Shown here in pieces: positions 16,712 through 25,592 of a stretch of DNA of 64,000 nt. This stretch comes from Ensifer sp. MPMI2T (GTDB taxonomy: Bacteria; Pseudomonadota; Alphaproteobacteria; Rhizobiales; Rhizobiaceae), in NCBI RefSeq assembly GCF_004827385.1, contig NZ_SRXN01000029.1:1-64000 (forward strand), given 5' to 3'. Every line of letters starts with the position of its first letter. The stretch's first letter is position 1. The notes under the pieces were generated by a model, which was not told the origin of the DNA, searched no databases, and saw nothing but the letters and a program-made list of their open reading frames with translations. A program made the translations under genes and the position numbers.

Positions 16712-18709
16712 TCACCGAGCCAGTGGGGACGCGAACGGTGGGGCCACGGCATCCTTCATCATCATAGGCACCAAGGTCGTCGAACCGAAAACGCTGAGGT
16801 GGTGGTCGTCTGAATAGAGCGGAATGCCGTCCTTTGCGACCATGCAAACGGGCCTGCACAGCAGCGGAACGGCACTGACGCGCTGTACGCCCGCATCCTT
16901 GTCCGCGATTTCAAGCACCCGGTTGACACGCGCGGTACGCGCCTCGACCACGGCCCTCGTCGGGACAGGCGGCAAGGTGGCATCGATAAAGTGGTTAAGG
17001 CCGAGAACGCGAGGAACGGACCAGCCGATATCCGGAATGTCATCGACAATGATAACCCTTCGGCCGGTGCTGCGTATCGCTCGCACGGTCTTCAGCAGCG
17101 CGCTCTCAAATAGAGCATACTCCTGCTCGGGGTCGTTTTCGCTGCCTCCCTTGCGGACGAGCTGCGCCTGCGGGCCGCTTCTTTCACTGGCGGGATCGAC
17201 CATACGCGACCAGCGCGCACTGAGGACGACTACCGGCGCATCGCGCCCCTTCCGGAGCATCGACATAACCGCTGCGTTGAAGTCGGAGCAATCGTGGGCT
17301 GGCCCCTTGTCCAGCCGTTCCACGCCAAGAAGTGGCGGGCACCCCCCTTTGAACGCAACCTTGCCCCGTTTGTTGCTTCTCTCAAGCAAAACGTCGAGGC
17401 CGGACATGATTGCTCCGGCATGGGAATCCCCCCAGAGGAGGATGCTGTTCTTGCCGCTTGCGGCGCCGGCCTCCGCCCCGATGCGGCACAGGCCCTCTCG
17501 CGGTGTCTTGCCGCCACAGCGATCGCGTTGCCCGTCGATATCAAAGGTGCCGGAATAGGCCAGCCGCGCATCACGCGAGAGGCGCCCCGGAAACCCGTCC
17601 CACACATTCACTGTGGCCGCCGCCAGCGCGACGACTGCAATGGCGGCCGAAGAAGAGGCAAGAATGAAGCGCGGCGTAAATCCGGTCGGCGCCCGGCGGC
17701 GGAACGGCGTTTCGATGAAACGCCAACTCGCGTAGGCGCATGCGAGTGACAAGGTGATCGCAACCAGCATCTGCTGCGGAGTAATTTCCAGCGTGCCACT
17801 CACCAGTTTGAAATAGACGATGATCGGCCAGTGCCAAAGGTAAAGCGAATAGGAGATCAGCCCGATCGCAACCGGTATCGAACCGGATAGCATCCGGCCG
17901 ACGGCTGTTGTCCTCTGCTCGCCCGCCCACAAGAGCGCCAAGGCGCCGAAACTGGGAAGCACCGCGCTGACCCCTGGTAACAGCGTTGTACTATCGAAGA
18001 ACGCCACCGCTGCCAGGATCGCGCCCAAGCCTATGAGCGACGCCGCCTGCGCAAGCCTTGCACTGCGGCAGACCGGAAAGGCGCCGACGGCAAGCAGTAC
18101 ACCGAGCCCAAGCTCCCAGGCTCGGGTTGGCGCCAGGTAGAAGTTCGCCCGCGGGTATGCGCCGCTTGCCCAGACGGAAAGCAAGAACGACGCGAAACAC
18201 AAGCCGGCGAATGACATGATCATGGCCCGTCGCGGCAACCGGAAGAGCCACCACAAGACCAGGGGAAAGACGATGTAGAATTGCTCCTCAACGCCCAAGG
18301 ACCAGGTGTGAAGCAGCGGCTCCAGATCCGCATCCGGGGCGAAATAGTCCGCGTTCGCGTACCAGAACCAGATGTTGGACGAGAAGAAGATCGCCGCCAG
18401 CGCAGAACGGGCCAGCCCGACAAACATGTCCGGCAACAGCAGCAGCGCTCCCGCCACAAGGCAGGCGGCAATCGCGAAGAAAAGTGCCGGCAATATTCGT
18501 CGCGCTCGCCGCTCATAGAATGAGATCAGCGAGAAGCGCCCTGCTGCAAGCTCTCGATGGAGAATTCCGGCAATAAGAAAACCCGAAACTACAAAGAAAA
18601 CGTCGACGCCAACCAAACCGCCGGAAAAACCAGGAACTCCAGCATGACAGAATACAACCGACATCACGGCGATGGCTCGCACGCCGTCAATATCCCTGCG
18701 GTATTCCAC
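16712..18709 (-). CDS. OafA/YrhL-like O-acyltransferase with SGNH domain
   Basis: About 665 residues from a GTG at 18709, preceded by a G-rich site; a TTG 15 bp upstream is also possible. The N-terminal half is the acyltransferase-3 membrane domain: YRRDIDGVRAIAVMSVVFCHAG, then FFVVSGFLIAGIL, then YERRARRILPALF, with about ten transmembrane segments. The C-terminal part is an SGNH hydrolase domain with LLWGDSHAGA (catalytic Ser) and SDDHHLS (catalytic Asp/His). Such fusions O-acetylate surface polysaccharide or lipid-linked sugars. No glycan genes are adjacent. Confidence 0.88.
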   Translation of the reverse strand: MEYRRDIDGVRAIAVMSVVFCHAGVPGFSGGLVGVDVFFVVSGFLIAGILHRELAAGRFSLISFYERRARRILPALFFAIAACLVAGALLLLPDMFVGLARSALAAIFFSSNIWFWYANADYFAPDADLEPLLHTWSLGVEEQFYIVFPLVLWWLFRLPRRAMIMSFAGLCFASFLLSVWASGAYPRANFYLAPTRAWELGLGVLLAVGAFPVCRSARLAQAASLIGLGAILAAVAFFDSTTLLPGVSAVLPSFGALALLWAGEQRTTAVGRMLSGSIPVAIGLISYSLYLWHWPIIVYFKLVSGTLEITPQQMLVAITLSLACAYASWRFIETPFRRRAPTGFTPRFILASSSAAIAVVALAAATVNVWDGFPGRLSRDARLAYSGTFDIDGQRDRCGGKTPREGLCRIGAEAGAASGKNSILLWGDSHAGAIMSGLDVLLERSNKRGKVAFKGGCPPLLGVERLDKGPAHDCSDFNAAVMSMLRKGRDAPVVVLSARWSRMVDPASERSGPQAQLVRKGGSENDPEQEYALFESALLKTVRAIRSTGRRVIIVDDIPDIGWSVPRVLGLNHFIDATLPPVPTRAVVEARTARVNRVLEIADKDAGVQRVSAVPLLCRPVCMVAKDGIPLYSDDHHLSVFGSTTLVPMMMKDAVAPPFASPLAR

Positions 18710-18875
18710 TTTAACGCCCCCCAACAGAGCGTGCTTAAATGAATTGGGTACGCATGATTTGGGTGTTCAAAATCAGGGGCCGTCTATACGGCGGCTTTTG
18801 GACACATTTGTGAAACCGGTGCCCTTAAATGCGGTTGAGCCGTTTTTCGACCGACGCTCCCGCGCCCCGGAACGC

Positions 18876-18974
18876 CGTGCGTTGCGTCTAATCAGACTCA
18901 CAACGGGTGTTGGAACACCTTGAATTCCTACAGTGATTTTTCCGTAAGCGGCTCCGGGTCGGAGACTATGGCAG
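18876..18974 (+). repeat. Decayed two-hairpin palindromic repeat within a gene-free stretch
   Basis: GTGCGTTGCGTCTAATCAGACTC, then ACCTTGAATTCCTACAGTG, then TTTTTCCGTAAGCGGCTCCG and GGCAG follow the order of the full element at 34892-34994 with many substitutions. The gap 18725-19026 shows nothing else that I can support. Confidence 0.55.
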
Positions 18975-19026
18975 CCGCTCGGCGTCGCGAACCAGCGGCT
19001 CTTCAAAATCCCGTTACCGCTCGAGA

Positions 19027-19779
19027 CTAGACCGCCTCACCGCAGGCATGGCGGAAACGGCGCACAGTCTCTGCCATGCCGTATTCCAACGCGTCCGCCG
19101 TCAGGCCATGGCCGATCGAAACCTCGGCGAGCGCCGGAATGTGTTTTGCCAGCAACGGCAGGTTGGCGACGGTCAGATCGTGGCCGGCGTTGACGGCAAG
19201 GCCGAGGCCAAGCGCGATCTCCGCGGTACGGCCGAGTTCTGCAGCGATCCGTTCGGCCTTCTCGGGATCATCGTAGCAGCCACCATAGGGGCCGGTATAA
19301 AGCTCGATCCGGTCCGCCCCGGTTTCCCTGGCGATCTTCAATGCCTCCGGATCCGGATCGCCATCGGCGAAGAGCGAAACGCGGAAGCCGTTTTTCTTCA
19401 GCCGCCCGACCACATTCCCAAGCAGGTTGTGGTTCTTGCGAAAATCCCAGCCATGATCCGAGGTCGCCTGCGCAGGATCGTCCGGCACCAGCGTCACCTG
19501 CTCCGGCTCGTGCCGCTCGACCAGTTGAAGAAAATCCTCGTTGGGGAAGCCTTCCATGTTGAATTCCGTCTGCGGAAACTCGTCGTCGATCAGGTCGCGG
19601 ATAGGCTGGAGGTCGGAGAAGCGGATATGGCGCTGGTCCGGGCGCGGGTGAACGGTCAACCCGCTCGCCCCCGCCTGAAGCGCGATGCGGCCAAGGCCGG
19701 TCACGGACGGCCAGGGAAGATCGCGCCGGTTGCGCAGCATCGCGACGGCATTCAGATTCACGGACAGTTTTGCTGGCAT
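19027..19779 (-). CDS. pdxJ: Pyridoxine 5'-phosphate synthase
   Basis: 250 residues, normal length. The N-terminus [23 protein letters not shown], the [10 protein letters not shown] phosphate-binding stretch, [30 protein letters not shown] and IELYTGPY are all diagnostic. The enzyme condenses 1-deoxyxylulose 5-phosphate with 3-amino-1-hydroxyacetone phosphate to give PNP in de novo vitamin B6 synthesis. It is divergent from the DUF899 gene at 19962. Confidence 0.95.
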   Translation of the reverse strand: MPAKLSVNLNAVAMLRNRRDLPWPSVTGLGRIALQAGASGLTVHPRPDQRHIRFSDLQPIRDLIDDEFPQTEFNMEGFPNEDFLQLVERHEPEQVTLVPDDPAQATSDHGWDFRKNHNLLGNVVGRLKKNGFRVSLFADGDPDPEALKIARETGADRIELYTGPYGGCYDDPEKAERIAAELGRTAEIALGLGLAVNAGHDLTVANLPLLAKHIPALAEVSIGHGLTADALEYGMAETVRRFRHACGEAV

Positions 19780-19880
19780 GTCGAAACTTTCACAGAGGCG
19801 GACGACATCATCGATGCCGTTGTTCTACCCCAGATTTTATAAAATCGGAATCGCCGTTTTCTATGGTTACGTCCACCTTT

Positions 19881-19909
19881 TTGACATGACGAAATTATGT
19901 TGATATCAA
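19881..19909 (+). promoter_or_regulatory. Sigma-70-type promoter with a palindrome over the -10 box
   Basis: TTGACA (19881-19886), a 17-base spacer and TATCAA (19904-19909) lie 52 bp before the DUF899 start. The perfect 12-base palindrome GTTGATATCAAC (19899-19910) covers the -10 box and could be a repressor site. Confidence 0.55.
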
Positions 19910-19961
19910 CGTTAATGACGCAGGATGAAGGTAAAAACGCAGAGAGCGAGAGGAGGCGATC

Positions 19962-20666
19962 ATGACGACCACACTCATCCCGGCAACGGAACTGGCGGCA
20001 AGGAACGACGCCAGCTTTCCCAATGAAAGCGACGACTACCGACGGGCACGCAACGCACTTCTCGCGGAGGAAATCGAGCTCAGGCGTCATATCGAGCGTG
20101 TGGCGGAGTTGCGCCGGCAATTGCCGCCGGGCGGCGAAGTTACCAAGGACTATCGTTTCGAGGGCGAGAACGGACCCGTCACGCTTGCCGATCTTTTCGG
20201 CAGCAAGGACACCCTCATCATCTACAGCTACATGTTCGGCCCGAAGCGCGAAAAGCCATGCCCCATGTGCACTTCGCTGATGGGAGCATGGGAAGGCAAG
20301 GTCCCGGATATAGAGCAGCGCGTCGCGCTCGCCCTGGTTGCTCGCTCACCGATCGAGCGGCTGGCGGCTGCGAAGAAGGACCGCGGTTGGACCCAGTTGA
20401 AGGTTTATTCCGACGGAGACGGCGCCTTCACCCGCGACTATGTCAGCCCCGAGGATGCCGACGTCCCCGGCTACACGGTCTTCACCCGCCGCAACGGCAC
20501 CATCCGGCATTTCTGGAGCGGCGAAATGAACGGCGAGATGGCCGACCCCGGCCAGGACCCACGCGGCGCACCGGATCTCGACCCGCTGTGGACCCTTCTC
20601 GACACCACGCCCGAAGGCCGCGGCAAGGATTGGTATCCAAAGCTCGAATACCCCAACGGCAGGTGA
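19962..20666 (+). CDS. DUF899 thioredoxin-like protein
   Basis: 234 residues. The family core is visible: DYRFEGENGPVTLADLF, LIIYSYMFGPKREKPCPMCTSLM with Cys100 and Cys103, GYTVFTRRNGTIRHFWSGE and LDPLWTLLDTTPEGRGKDWYP. DUF899 proteins have a thioredoxin fold with a CPMC centre and are assumed to be redox or dithiol proteins; the reaction is unknown. The start has GAGAGGAGG in front. A strong promoter with an operator-like palindrome precedes it. Confidence 0.85.
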   Translation: MTTTLIPATELAARNDASFPNESDDYRRARNALLAEEIELRRHIERVAELRRQLPPGGEVTKDYRFEGENGPVTLADLFGSKDTLIIYSYMFGPKREKPCPMCTSLMGAWEGKVPDIEQRVALALVARSPIERLAAAKKDRGWTQLKVYSDGDGAFTRDYVSPEDADVPGYTVFTRRNGTIRHFWSGEMNGEMADPGQDPRGAPDLDPLWTLLDTTPEGRGKDWYPKLEYPNGR

Positions 20667-20705
20667 AAAGCGTCGCGGACCGTCCTCGCATTCGCGATCG
20701 GCACA

Positions 20706-20735
20706 CGCTCTCCCGTCACACCCGGCGGGAGAGCG
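20706..20735 (+). terminator. Terminator-like hairpin after the DUF899 gene
   Basis: GCTCTCCCG and CGGGAGAGC form a 9-bp stem 40 bp after the stop codon, without a T run. Confidence 0.4.
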
Positions 20736-20906
20736 CGATCCTGCCGGTACCCGGCCCGCGGGCCTGAGTCGCGTATATCAGAAAAAGTGCGATTAATCGT
20801 CATCGAGCCTGACAACCGCCATTTTTGGGCCTAAGCTCCGAATCAGATTTAAGTTGTTTCTTCCCGGCAATCTCGGTTCCGGCACGTATCTTTTGGAGCT
20901 CCATCG

Positions 20907-22016
20907 ATGACGTCAGCCGAAAGGCCCTGCGACGAGACGATCCGGCTGGCGCTACGCCGGGTGCTCGACAGCCGCAGCTTTCGGCGGTCCGAAAGGTTGC
21001 GCGCTTTCCTCGCCTATGTCGTCGAAAAGGAAATGATCGGCGAAGGCGCACAGCTCAAGGGATATTCGATCGGCGTCGACGTCTTCGGCCGAGACCAGAG
21101 CTTCAATGCCGACGGCGACCCGCTTGTCCGCGTCCATGCCGGCAAGTTGCGCAAGCTGCTCAAGACCTTCTACGACACCGAAGGCGCCGGCGAGAAGTGG
21201 CAGATCATCATTCCGAAGGGAACCTATGTGCCGGAGTATCGCCGCGCGCATGTCGCCGACGCCGGCACAGTTTCGGGCCCAAAGGAAAAGAGCGCCGGCC
21301 GCTCGTCTTCCGGGCGCCGCGCTCCCTGGCAGCCGGCTCCCTTCTCTTCTCCCTGGGCGGTACTCAGCGTGTTGCCGCTGCTCCTCTTCGCCCCCCTGCC
21401 CTCGCCCGAAATGACGCTTGACATCGACGCGGAGGCCAAGCTCGTCGCAGGTCCCATGGCAGCCATCCGCGGCCTGCCGTCCCTCAGCGTCAGCGTGTCC
21501 GGCCCGGAACATAAGGGCACGAGACAATTCGCAAAGGCCCTGCACGAGGCGGCACTTCGCCACAGGACGCTGGCCAAGGCGAGCGCGGTCGAGGCCGAAG
21601 ACGCGCCCGCCTCCAGCCATCAGGCTTTGGCTTTCTCGATCGATCTTGCCTGGTACGACGCGCCCGCAGCGGGCATCCGCGTCACGCTCTCGCATGGCGG
21701 TGTAGGCATCCCGTTGCGGCGCGATTTCATCACCGCGGAACGGCTGACGAACGAGCCGGACATTCTTTTCGAAAGTACCTCGCTTGCCGCGCAGCTTTTT
21801 GCGCTCGACGGCGAGATCTACGCTCACGCCGCCGCGGAGAGGATCCAAAGCACGCTTATGGAATGCATGACGGCAACGGCGCGCTATCGCCGACTGCTGA
21901 CGCGCGACAGCTTTCAGAAGGCGTGGGACTGCCAGCAGAAACTCGGTCCGCTTAAGGGTGACGAGCCGCTCTTCATCATTTCCGCCAACAGCCCGCTCAA
22001 GGGCATCGGCCACTAA
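20907..22016 (+). CDS. Membrane protein with a cyclase/TPR-regulator-type N-terminal domain
   Basis: 369 residues. Residues 8-112 form the domain often found at the start of adenylate-cyclase-like and TPR regulators: LRRVLDSRSFRRSERLRAFLAYVV, GYSIGVDVFGRDQSFNADGDPLVRVHAGKLRKLL and IIIPKGTYVPEY. One hydrophobic segment follows at about 146-165. The C-terminal 200 residues show no recognisable domain but resemble the periplasmic halves of such regulators. The usual cyclase or TPR domain is missing, so the output is unknown. Confidence 0.7.
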   Translation: MTSAERPCDETIRLALRRVLDSRSFRRSERLRAFLAYVVEKEMIGEGAQLKGYSIGVDVFGRDQSFNADGDPLVRVHAGKLRKLLKTFYDTEGAGEKWQIIIPKGTYVPEYRRAHVADAGTVSGPKEKSAGRSSSGRRAPWQPAPFSSPWAVLSVLPLLLFAPLPSPEMTLDIDAEAKLVAGPMAAIRGLPSLSVSVSGPEHKGTRQFAKALHEAALRHRTLAKASAVEAEDAPASSHQALAFSIDLAWYDAPAAGIRVTLSHGGVGIPLRRDFITAERLTNEPDILFESTSLAAQLFALDGEIYAHAAAERIQSTLMECMTATARYRRLLTRDSFQKAWDCQQKLGPLKGDEPLFIISANSPLKGIGH

Positions 22017-22118
22017 AGCGCGTCGCGTTCAATCGGACTCATGCGACGCGCTTTAGGTCCTTGTTTTTATGCATGTCGTTGTCCCAAAACCGCTGCATAC
22101 TTTTGGGTGACATACATT
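22015..22118 (+). repeat. Second double-hairpin repeat family (AAAGCGCGTCGC type)
   Basis: The first hairpin is AAAGCGCGTCGC...GCGACGCGCTTT. The second is ATGCATGTCGTTGTCCCAAAA against TTTTGGGTGACATACAT. It starts at the stop codon of the preceding gene and may terminate it. The rest of the gap to 22474 shows no supported gene. Confidence 0.75.
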
Positions 22119-22474
22119 GGGCTGCGATGGCGCCCGCTTCTGAACGCGCTTTTCTCGGCAACATTGAGGACTGTTCATTTGCGTGATTCGCACTTACCGT
22201 GCGTATGTGCGTTGGATTTCATGCCGGGTTGCTCACTGGAGCACCACGCGTTCAGCGAACGCGTAACGGGGTTCCAGCCAGTCGGATCTGCGACGTCTTG
22301 GGTTTGTCGCAGACATGCACATTGGTTAGCAGTAGCCGCGCCTTGCGCGGATGTGTCCTACGAGCAGCAGGTGTCGAGGTCGGCGATCAGCCGGACGCTT
22401 GGCTGGAGGAAACGGTCTCCCCCAAAAAGCTCGGCGGGTTGCGACGCCTTCCAGACAAACGGGGGACATCGGAA

Positions 22475-23149
22475 ATGTCGCAGGATTCCTGGAAAAAAGC
22501 GGGCGCAGAGGACGATCCTTTCGGCTTTCTGCCGCAACTGCCCGTACCCTATCATGGTTCGGACGATCGGCTCGCTATCGCCGAGATGGCGGAGGTTTTC
22601 GGGGTGACGCACCGGACCCTGCATTTCTACGAAGAGAAAGGCTTGCTGACCGCCGCCCGCATGGGACCGATGCGCGTTTATGGCGAGGACCATATCCGCC
22701 GCATGGCAGTGATCAATGCCTGCCGGGAGATCGACATGCCGATCGCCGCGATCCAGGAACTGATGGCGGCACTCGGTCGGGCCGAAAGCCAAGCGCGCGC
22801 AGACGAATTGTTCGACGCCGCCTTGCAGGCGCGTCGTCGCGAGCTCGCTGCCCAGCAATCGATCCTGCGCCGCCAGATGCAAAAAATCGCCGAACTGCTC
22901 GAAGCGAGATCGGCCGACGGCGAAGGCGATCCGACGGCAGCGGAGCATGTCCACCTGTCGCCGATCGAGTCCGATTGCCTGGGCTTCATGGCCGAAGGTT
23001 ATCCCGCCTCACGCATAGCCGGGCTGATGGACATGGACCTGACCGCGGCCCTCACGCTGGAATCCGGGATCATCCGCAAGTTCGGTGCCCACAATCGCTT
23101 TCAGGCCGTCGCCAAGGCCGTTCTCGCGGGCCTGATCGCATCGGAATAG
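22475..23149 (+). CDS. MerR-type regulator fused to a LuxR-like C-terminal HTH
   Basis: 224 residues from the ATG at 22475. After about 35 residues comes a MerR winged helix: LAIAEMAEVFGVTHRTLHFYEEKGLLTAARMGPMRVYGEDHIRRM. A coiled-coil dimerisation helix follows (about 95-140). The C-terminus (about 160-222) aligns with a LuxR/GerE HTH: LSPIESDCLGFMAEGYPASRIAGLM, then IIRKFGAHNRFQAVAKAV. No metal-binding Cys cluster is visible in the MerR part. The target is unknown. Confidence 0.82.
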   Translation: MSQDSWKKAGAEDDPFGFLPQLPVPYHGSDDRLAIAEMAEVFGVTHRTLHFYEEKGLLTAARMGPMRVYGEDHIRRMAVINACREIDMPIAAIQELMAALGRAESQARADELFDAALQARRRELAAQQSILRRQMQKIAELLEARSADGEGDPTAAEHVHLSPIESDCLGFMAEGYPASRIAGLMDMDLTAALTLESGIIRKFGAHNRFQAVAKAVLAGLIASE

Positions 23150-23441
23150 GGAACAAAAGTGTTCAGGGCCGACCACAAACCGATACAACCTGTCGTAATA
23201 TTTGACGAGCAGAATAGGCCCTGACAATTGTCATCGCCCCGGTGCGGCAGTAACATTTGGGCGCGGCCGAGCACGTCTTCAGCGACGGCCTGCATGTCTT
23301 GTCAGCGATATGCTTCTGACCGAGCAGAAGAGCTTCTCCTTATTCGAGAGGCATATTCAGAAGCTTATTTCCATCCGACGCCAGAAAATGGCGTGTCCGC
23401 CGATCTTTACTGCAGTCGTGCGGATATACTTGGAGGAAAAA

Positions 23442-23690
23442 ATGAACAAGCTCACGGTAATTTTCATCCTCGCAGGCGGCCTCGCGTTGTCTGGCTGCCA
23501 ATCCGCTGCGACGACAGGATCGACCGGCCGCGCTGGCGAGTTCGGCTGCATCGCCGGTACGGTCGGCGGAGCGGTCGTCGGCGGTCTTGTCGGCTCGACC
23601 ATTGGAGCGGGAACCGGCCAGCTCTGGGCTGTTGGCACCGGCGCCACGCTGGGCGCTGCGGGCGGCAACGCCTTGACCTGCTACTACTGA
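23442..23690 (+). CDS. Small glycine-zipper lipoprotein
   Basis: 82 residues with GGAGGAAAA in front of the ATG. The signal peptide has a lipobox at LALSGC, so Cys19 should be lipidated. The rest is a Gly-rich zipper (GTVGGAVVGGLVGSTIGAGTG) typical of outer-membrane-associated lipoproteins such as the Rick_17kDa and OmpA-like glycine-zipper families. It lies 17 bp before a small EF-hand gene and is probably cotranscribed with it. Confidence 0.78.
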   Translation: MNKLTVIFILAGGLALSGCQSAATTGSTGRAGEFGCIAGTVGGAVVGGLVGSTIGAGTGQLWAVGTGATLGAAGGNALTCYY

Positions 23691-23707
23691 CGCGCGGGGG
23701 CTCAGTG

Positions 23708-24061
23708 ATGAAAAAATTGATCCTCGTGACGGCATTCGCATGTTTTCAGGCCGTTGCGGTCGCAGCGCAGAATCAACCCGCGGCCATGAACCAGGGCCAA
23801 ATGGATCGGCTCGACCGTAACAGGAATGGCGCGATCGATCAGTCCGAATACCAGGCCTTCATGACGTCGGCTTTCGTGACTCTCGACAAGAACAAGGACG
23901 GCAGCCTGCGCTCCGAAGAAGTGGGGCAGCTTCTGAACAAGCAGCAGTTTGCGGCGACCGACGCCAACCGCGACGGCCAGCTCAGCCAAAACGAGTTCCT
24001 GAACAGGGTCATGGCCGACTTCAAGGCCGCCGACCGCAGCGGCGACGGCAATCTTCAGTAG
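23708..24061 (+). CDS. Secreted EF-hand calcium-binding protein
   Basis: 117 residues with a signal peptide (about 1-19, ending VAVA-AQ). Three complete EF-hand loops are visible: DRNRNGAIDQSE, DKNKDGSLRSEE and DANRDGQLSQNE. A fourth, DRSGDGNLQ, is cut short by the stop codon. It is a periplasmic calmodulin-like calcium binder; its partner is unknown. It probably forms an operon with the upstream lipoprotein gene. Confidence 0.87.
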   Translation: MKKLILVTAFACFQAVAVAAQNQPAAMNQGQMDRLDRNRNGAIDQSEYQAFMTSAFVTLDKNKDGSLRSEEVGQLLNKQQFAATDANRDGQLSQNEFLNRVMADFKAADRSGDGNLQ

Positions 24062-24303
24062 AAGATATCGCGGCGCATTCAACGAGCCGAAGGTGCCGCT
24101 GGCCGCGTGCCATCGGCCGTGGGTATGCGCCCCACCTTGCGGCTTCTGGCGTTGGGGCAGTCGTCTCGGTTTTTCGAGTTTGCCCAGTTGCGTTCACCGA
24201 CAGGGGAGCACGTGAGCTCTTTTTGCACTCTCTGACGGCGTCTGACGCATTGGATCATTTCATTGTTTCATTAAAACAGTGAAATATCTAACTCTTTGAA
24301 ATG

Positions 24304-24352
24304 ACGCAATTCCGGACGAAGAGCCGTTACACACTCTTCCTGGAATTGCGCT
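24304..24352. repeat. Palindrome GCAATTCC...GGAATTGC overlapping a gene end
   Basis: GACGCAATTCCGGACGAAGAG pairs with CTCTTCCTGGAATTGCG. It covers the stop codon (24327-24329) and the last codons of the SDR gene at 24327-25199, so part of that protein's C-terminus is repeat-encoded. Half-copies are visible near 3583 and 25248. Confidence 0.65.
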
Positions 24353-25199
24353 TAAGTCCCGCCTTACGAAGAAAACTCTCGAAGTCCTCCGCCGGTCGCC
24401 CGACCAGACCCTCGAAATCCCGGGAGACCGTTTCGTAGCGTCCCTCGGAAATCGATATGCAAAGCGATGAAAAGGCATGCGGCCAAGGATCGGGCATCTC
24501 GGCCCAGAGGCGTTCGAGATAGTCGGCCGGCGCGCAGGGGGCGTAGCGCATCTTTACCCCGAACGCGGTGCTTGCGGCAGTCGCGATCTCCTCGAAGGAA
24601 TAGGCCTTCGGTCCGGTGAGGTGGTAAAGGGCGCCGGGCGTTTCCGAGGCCGCCACGATCGCCAGCGCCTCGGCGATGTCATCACGCGAGATCGGCGCGA
24701 CGCGGGCTTCGCCGAGCGGTAAGGCCATCTCCCCCGTGCCGCGGCCCGGACGCAGCCAGCTGGAGAGGATGAGATCCGCGTAGAGACCGCAGCGCAGAAT
24801 CGTCGCCCCTGCGCCGCGATCGGCGAGCCGACGCTCGGCGTCCCGGTAGACTGGCGTGAAATAGAATGTCGATGCCGCGTCCATGTCGACGATGCTCGTA
24901 AAGACGATGTGCCCGACGCCGGCATCGGCCGCGGCGTCGATGACGTTCGCGTGCTGGCGCATCACAGCGCGCGCGTCGCCGTCGCTCGCGACAAAGACGA
25001 GCCGGTCGACGCCCTCGAAGGCCCGCTCGAGGCTCGCCCGGTCGTCATAATTGGCGATCCGTATCGGCACGCCGGCGGCGCGAACCTCGGCCGCCCTGCC
25101 GAGGTTGCGCACCATCGCGGAAACGGAATGCCCCCTTTCGGAAAGCCGCTTCAGCGCGGCCCCGCCGACGTAACCCGAGGCTCCCGTCACAAGGATCAT
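24327..25199 (-). CDS. NmrA-like NAD(P)-binding SDR protein
   Basis: 290 residues from the ATG at 25199, which begins the nucleotide-binding motif MILVTGASGYVGGAAL; the open frame upstream is not coding in appearance. HIVFTSIVDMDAASTFYFTPVYRDAERRL and GALYHLTGPKAYSFEEIA match NmrA/QorB-like atypical SDRs, paralogous to the gene at 8463. The substrate is unknown. The last seven or so residues are encoded by a palindromic repeat. Confidence 0.85.
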   Translation of the reverse strand: MILVTGASGYVGGAALKRLSERGHSVSAMVRNLGRAAEVRAAGVPIRIANYDDRASLERAFEGVDRLVFVASDGDARAVMRQHANVIDAAADAGVGHIVFTSIVDMDAASTFYFTPVYRDAERRLADRGAGATILRCGLYADLILSSWLRPGRGTGEMALPLGEARVAPISRDDIAEALAIVAASETPGALYHLTGPKAYSFEEIATAASTAFGVKMRYAPCAPADYLERLWAEMPDPWPHAFSSLCISISEGRYETVSRDFEGLVGRPAEDFESFLRKAGLKRNSRKSV

Positions 25200-25330
25200 G
25201 ATCGCTCTTAACGCCGTTCCCGGATATTGCGTAACTGCTATCCGTCCAGAATTGCTTTGTCTTAGGACACTACCATCTTCCCGCCGGTAGGAATGCCGCA
25301 CGGTGCAACAGGCCGAAAATTACCGCCGCA

Positions 25331-25519
25331 TCATGTGGTTTGCCAAGACATGCGCGTCATCGACTGCGCGTAGGCCAGTGGCGAGCGGTTCCCCGGCATG
25401 TTCTCGTCCAAAAACAACGTCTCCAGGTCGTCAGCGCGAACATCAAGAACGATGGCGCAGTCAAGTTTGTCGATCGACCAGACGGCATAGCCGTATGTCG
25501 GGTCGTATCCGCACCATCT
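25331..25519 (-). pseudogene. Possible C-terminal remnant of a protein gene
   Basis: A 62-codon stretch without a usable start, opened by a TAA at 25520, reads like true protein: YDPTYGYAVWSIDKLD, then ADDLETLFLDENMPGNRSPLAYAQSMT, and then a stop. It fills most of the 393-base gap 25200-25592, which otherwise shows nothing. I do not recognise the family. Confidence 0.35.
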
Positions 25520-25592
25520 TTAACAAGTGACCGCGCCTCCGACCTCGGCATCCGAGGACCGGCTGAGGAGCCGCCTTGGACGGCATCCTGTA

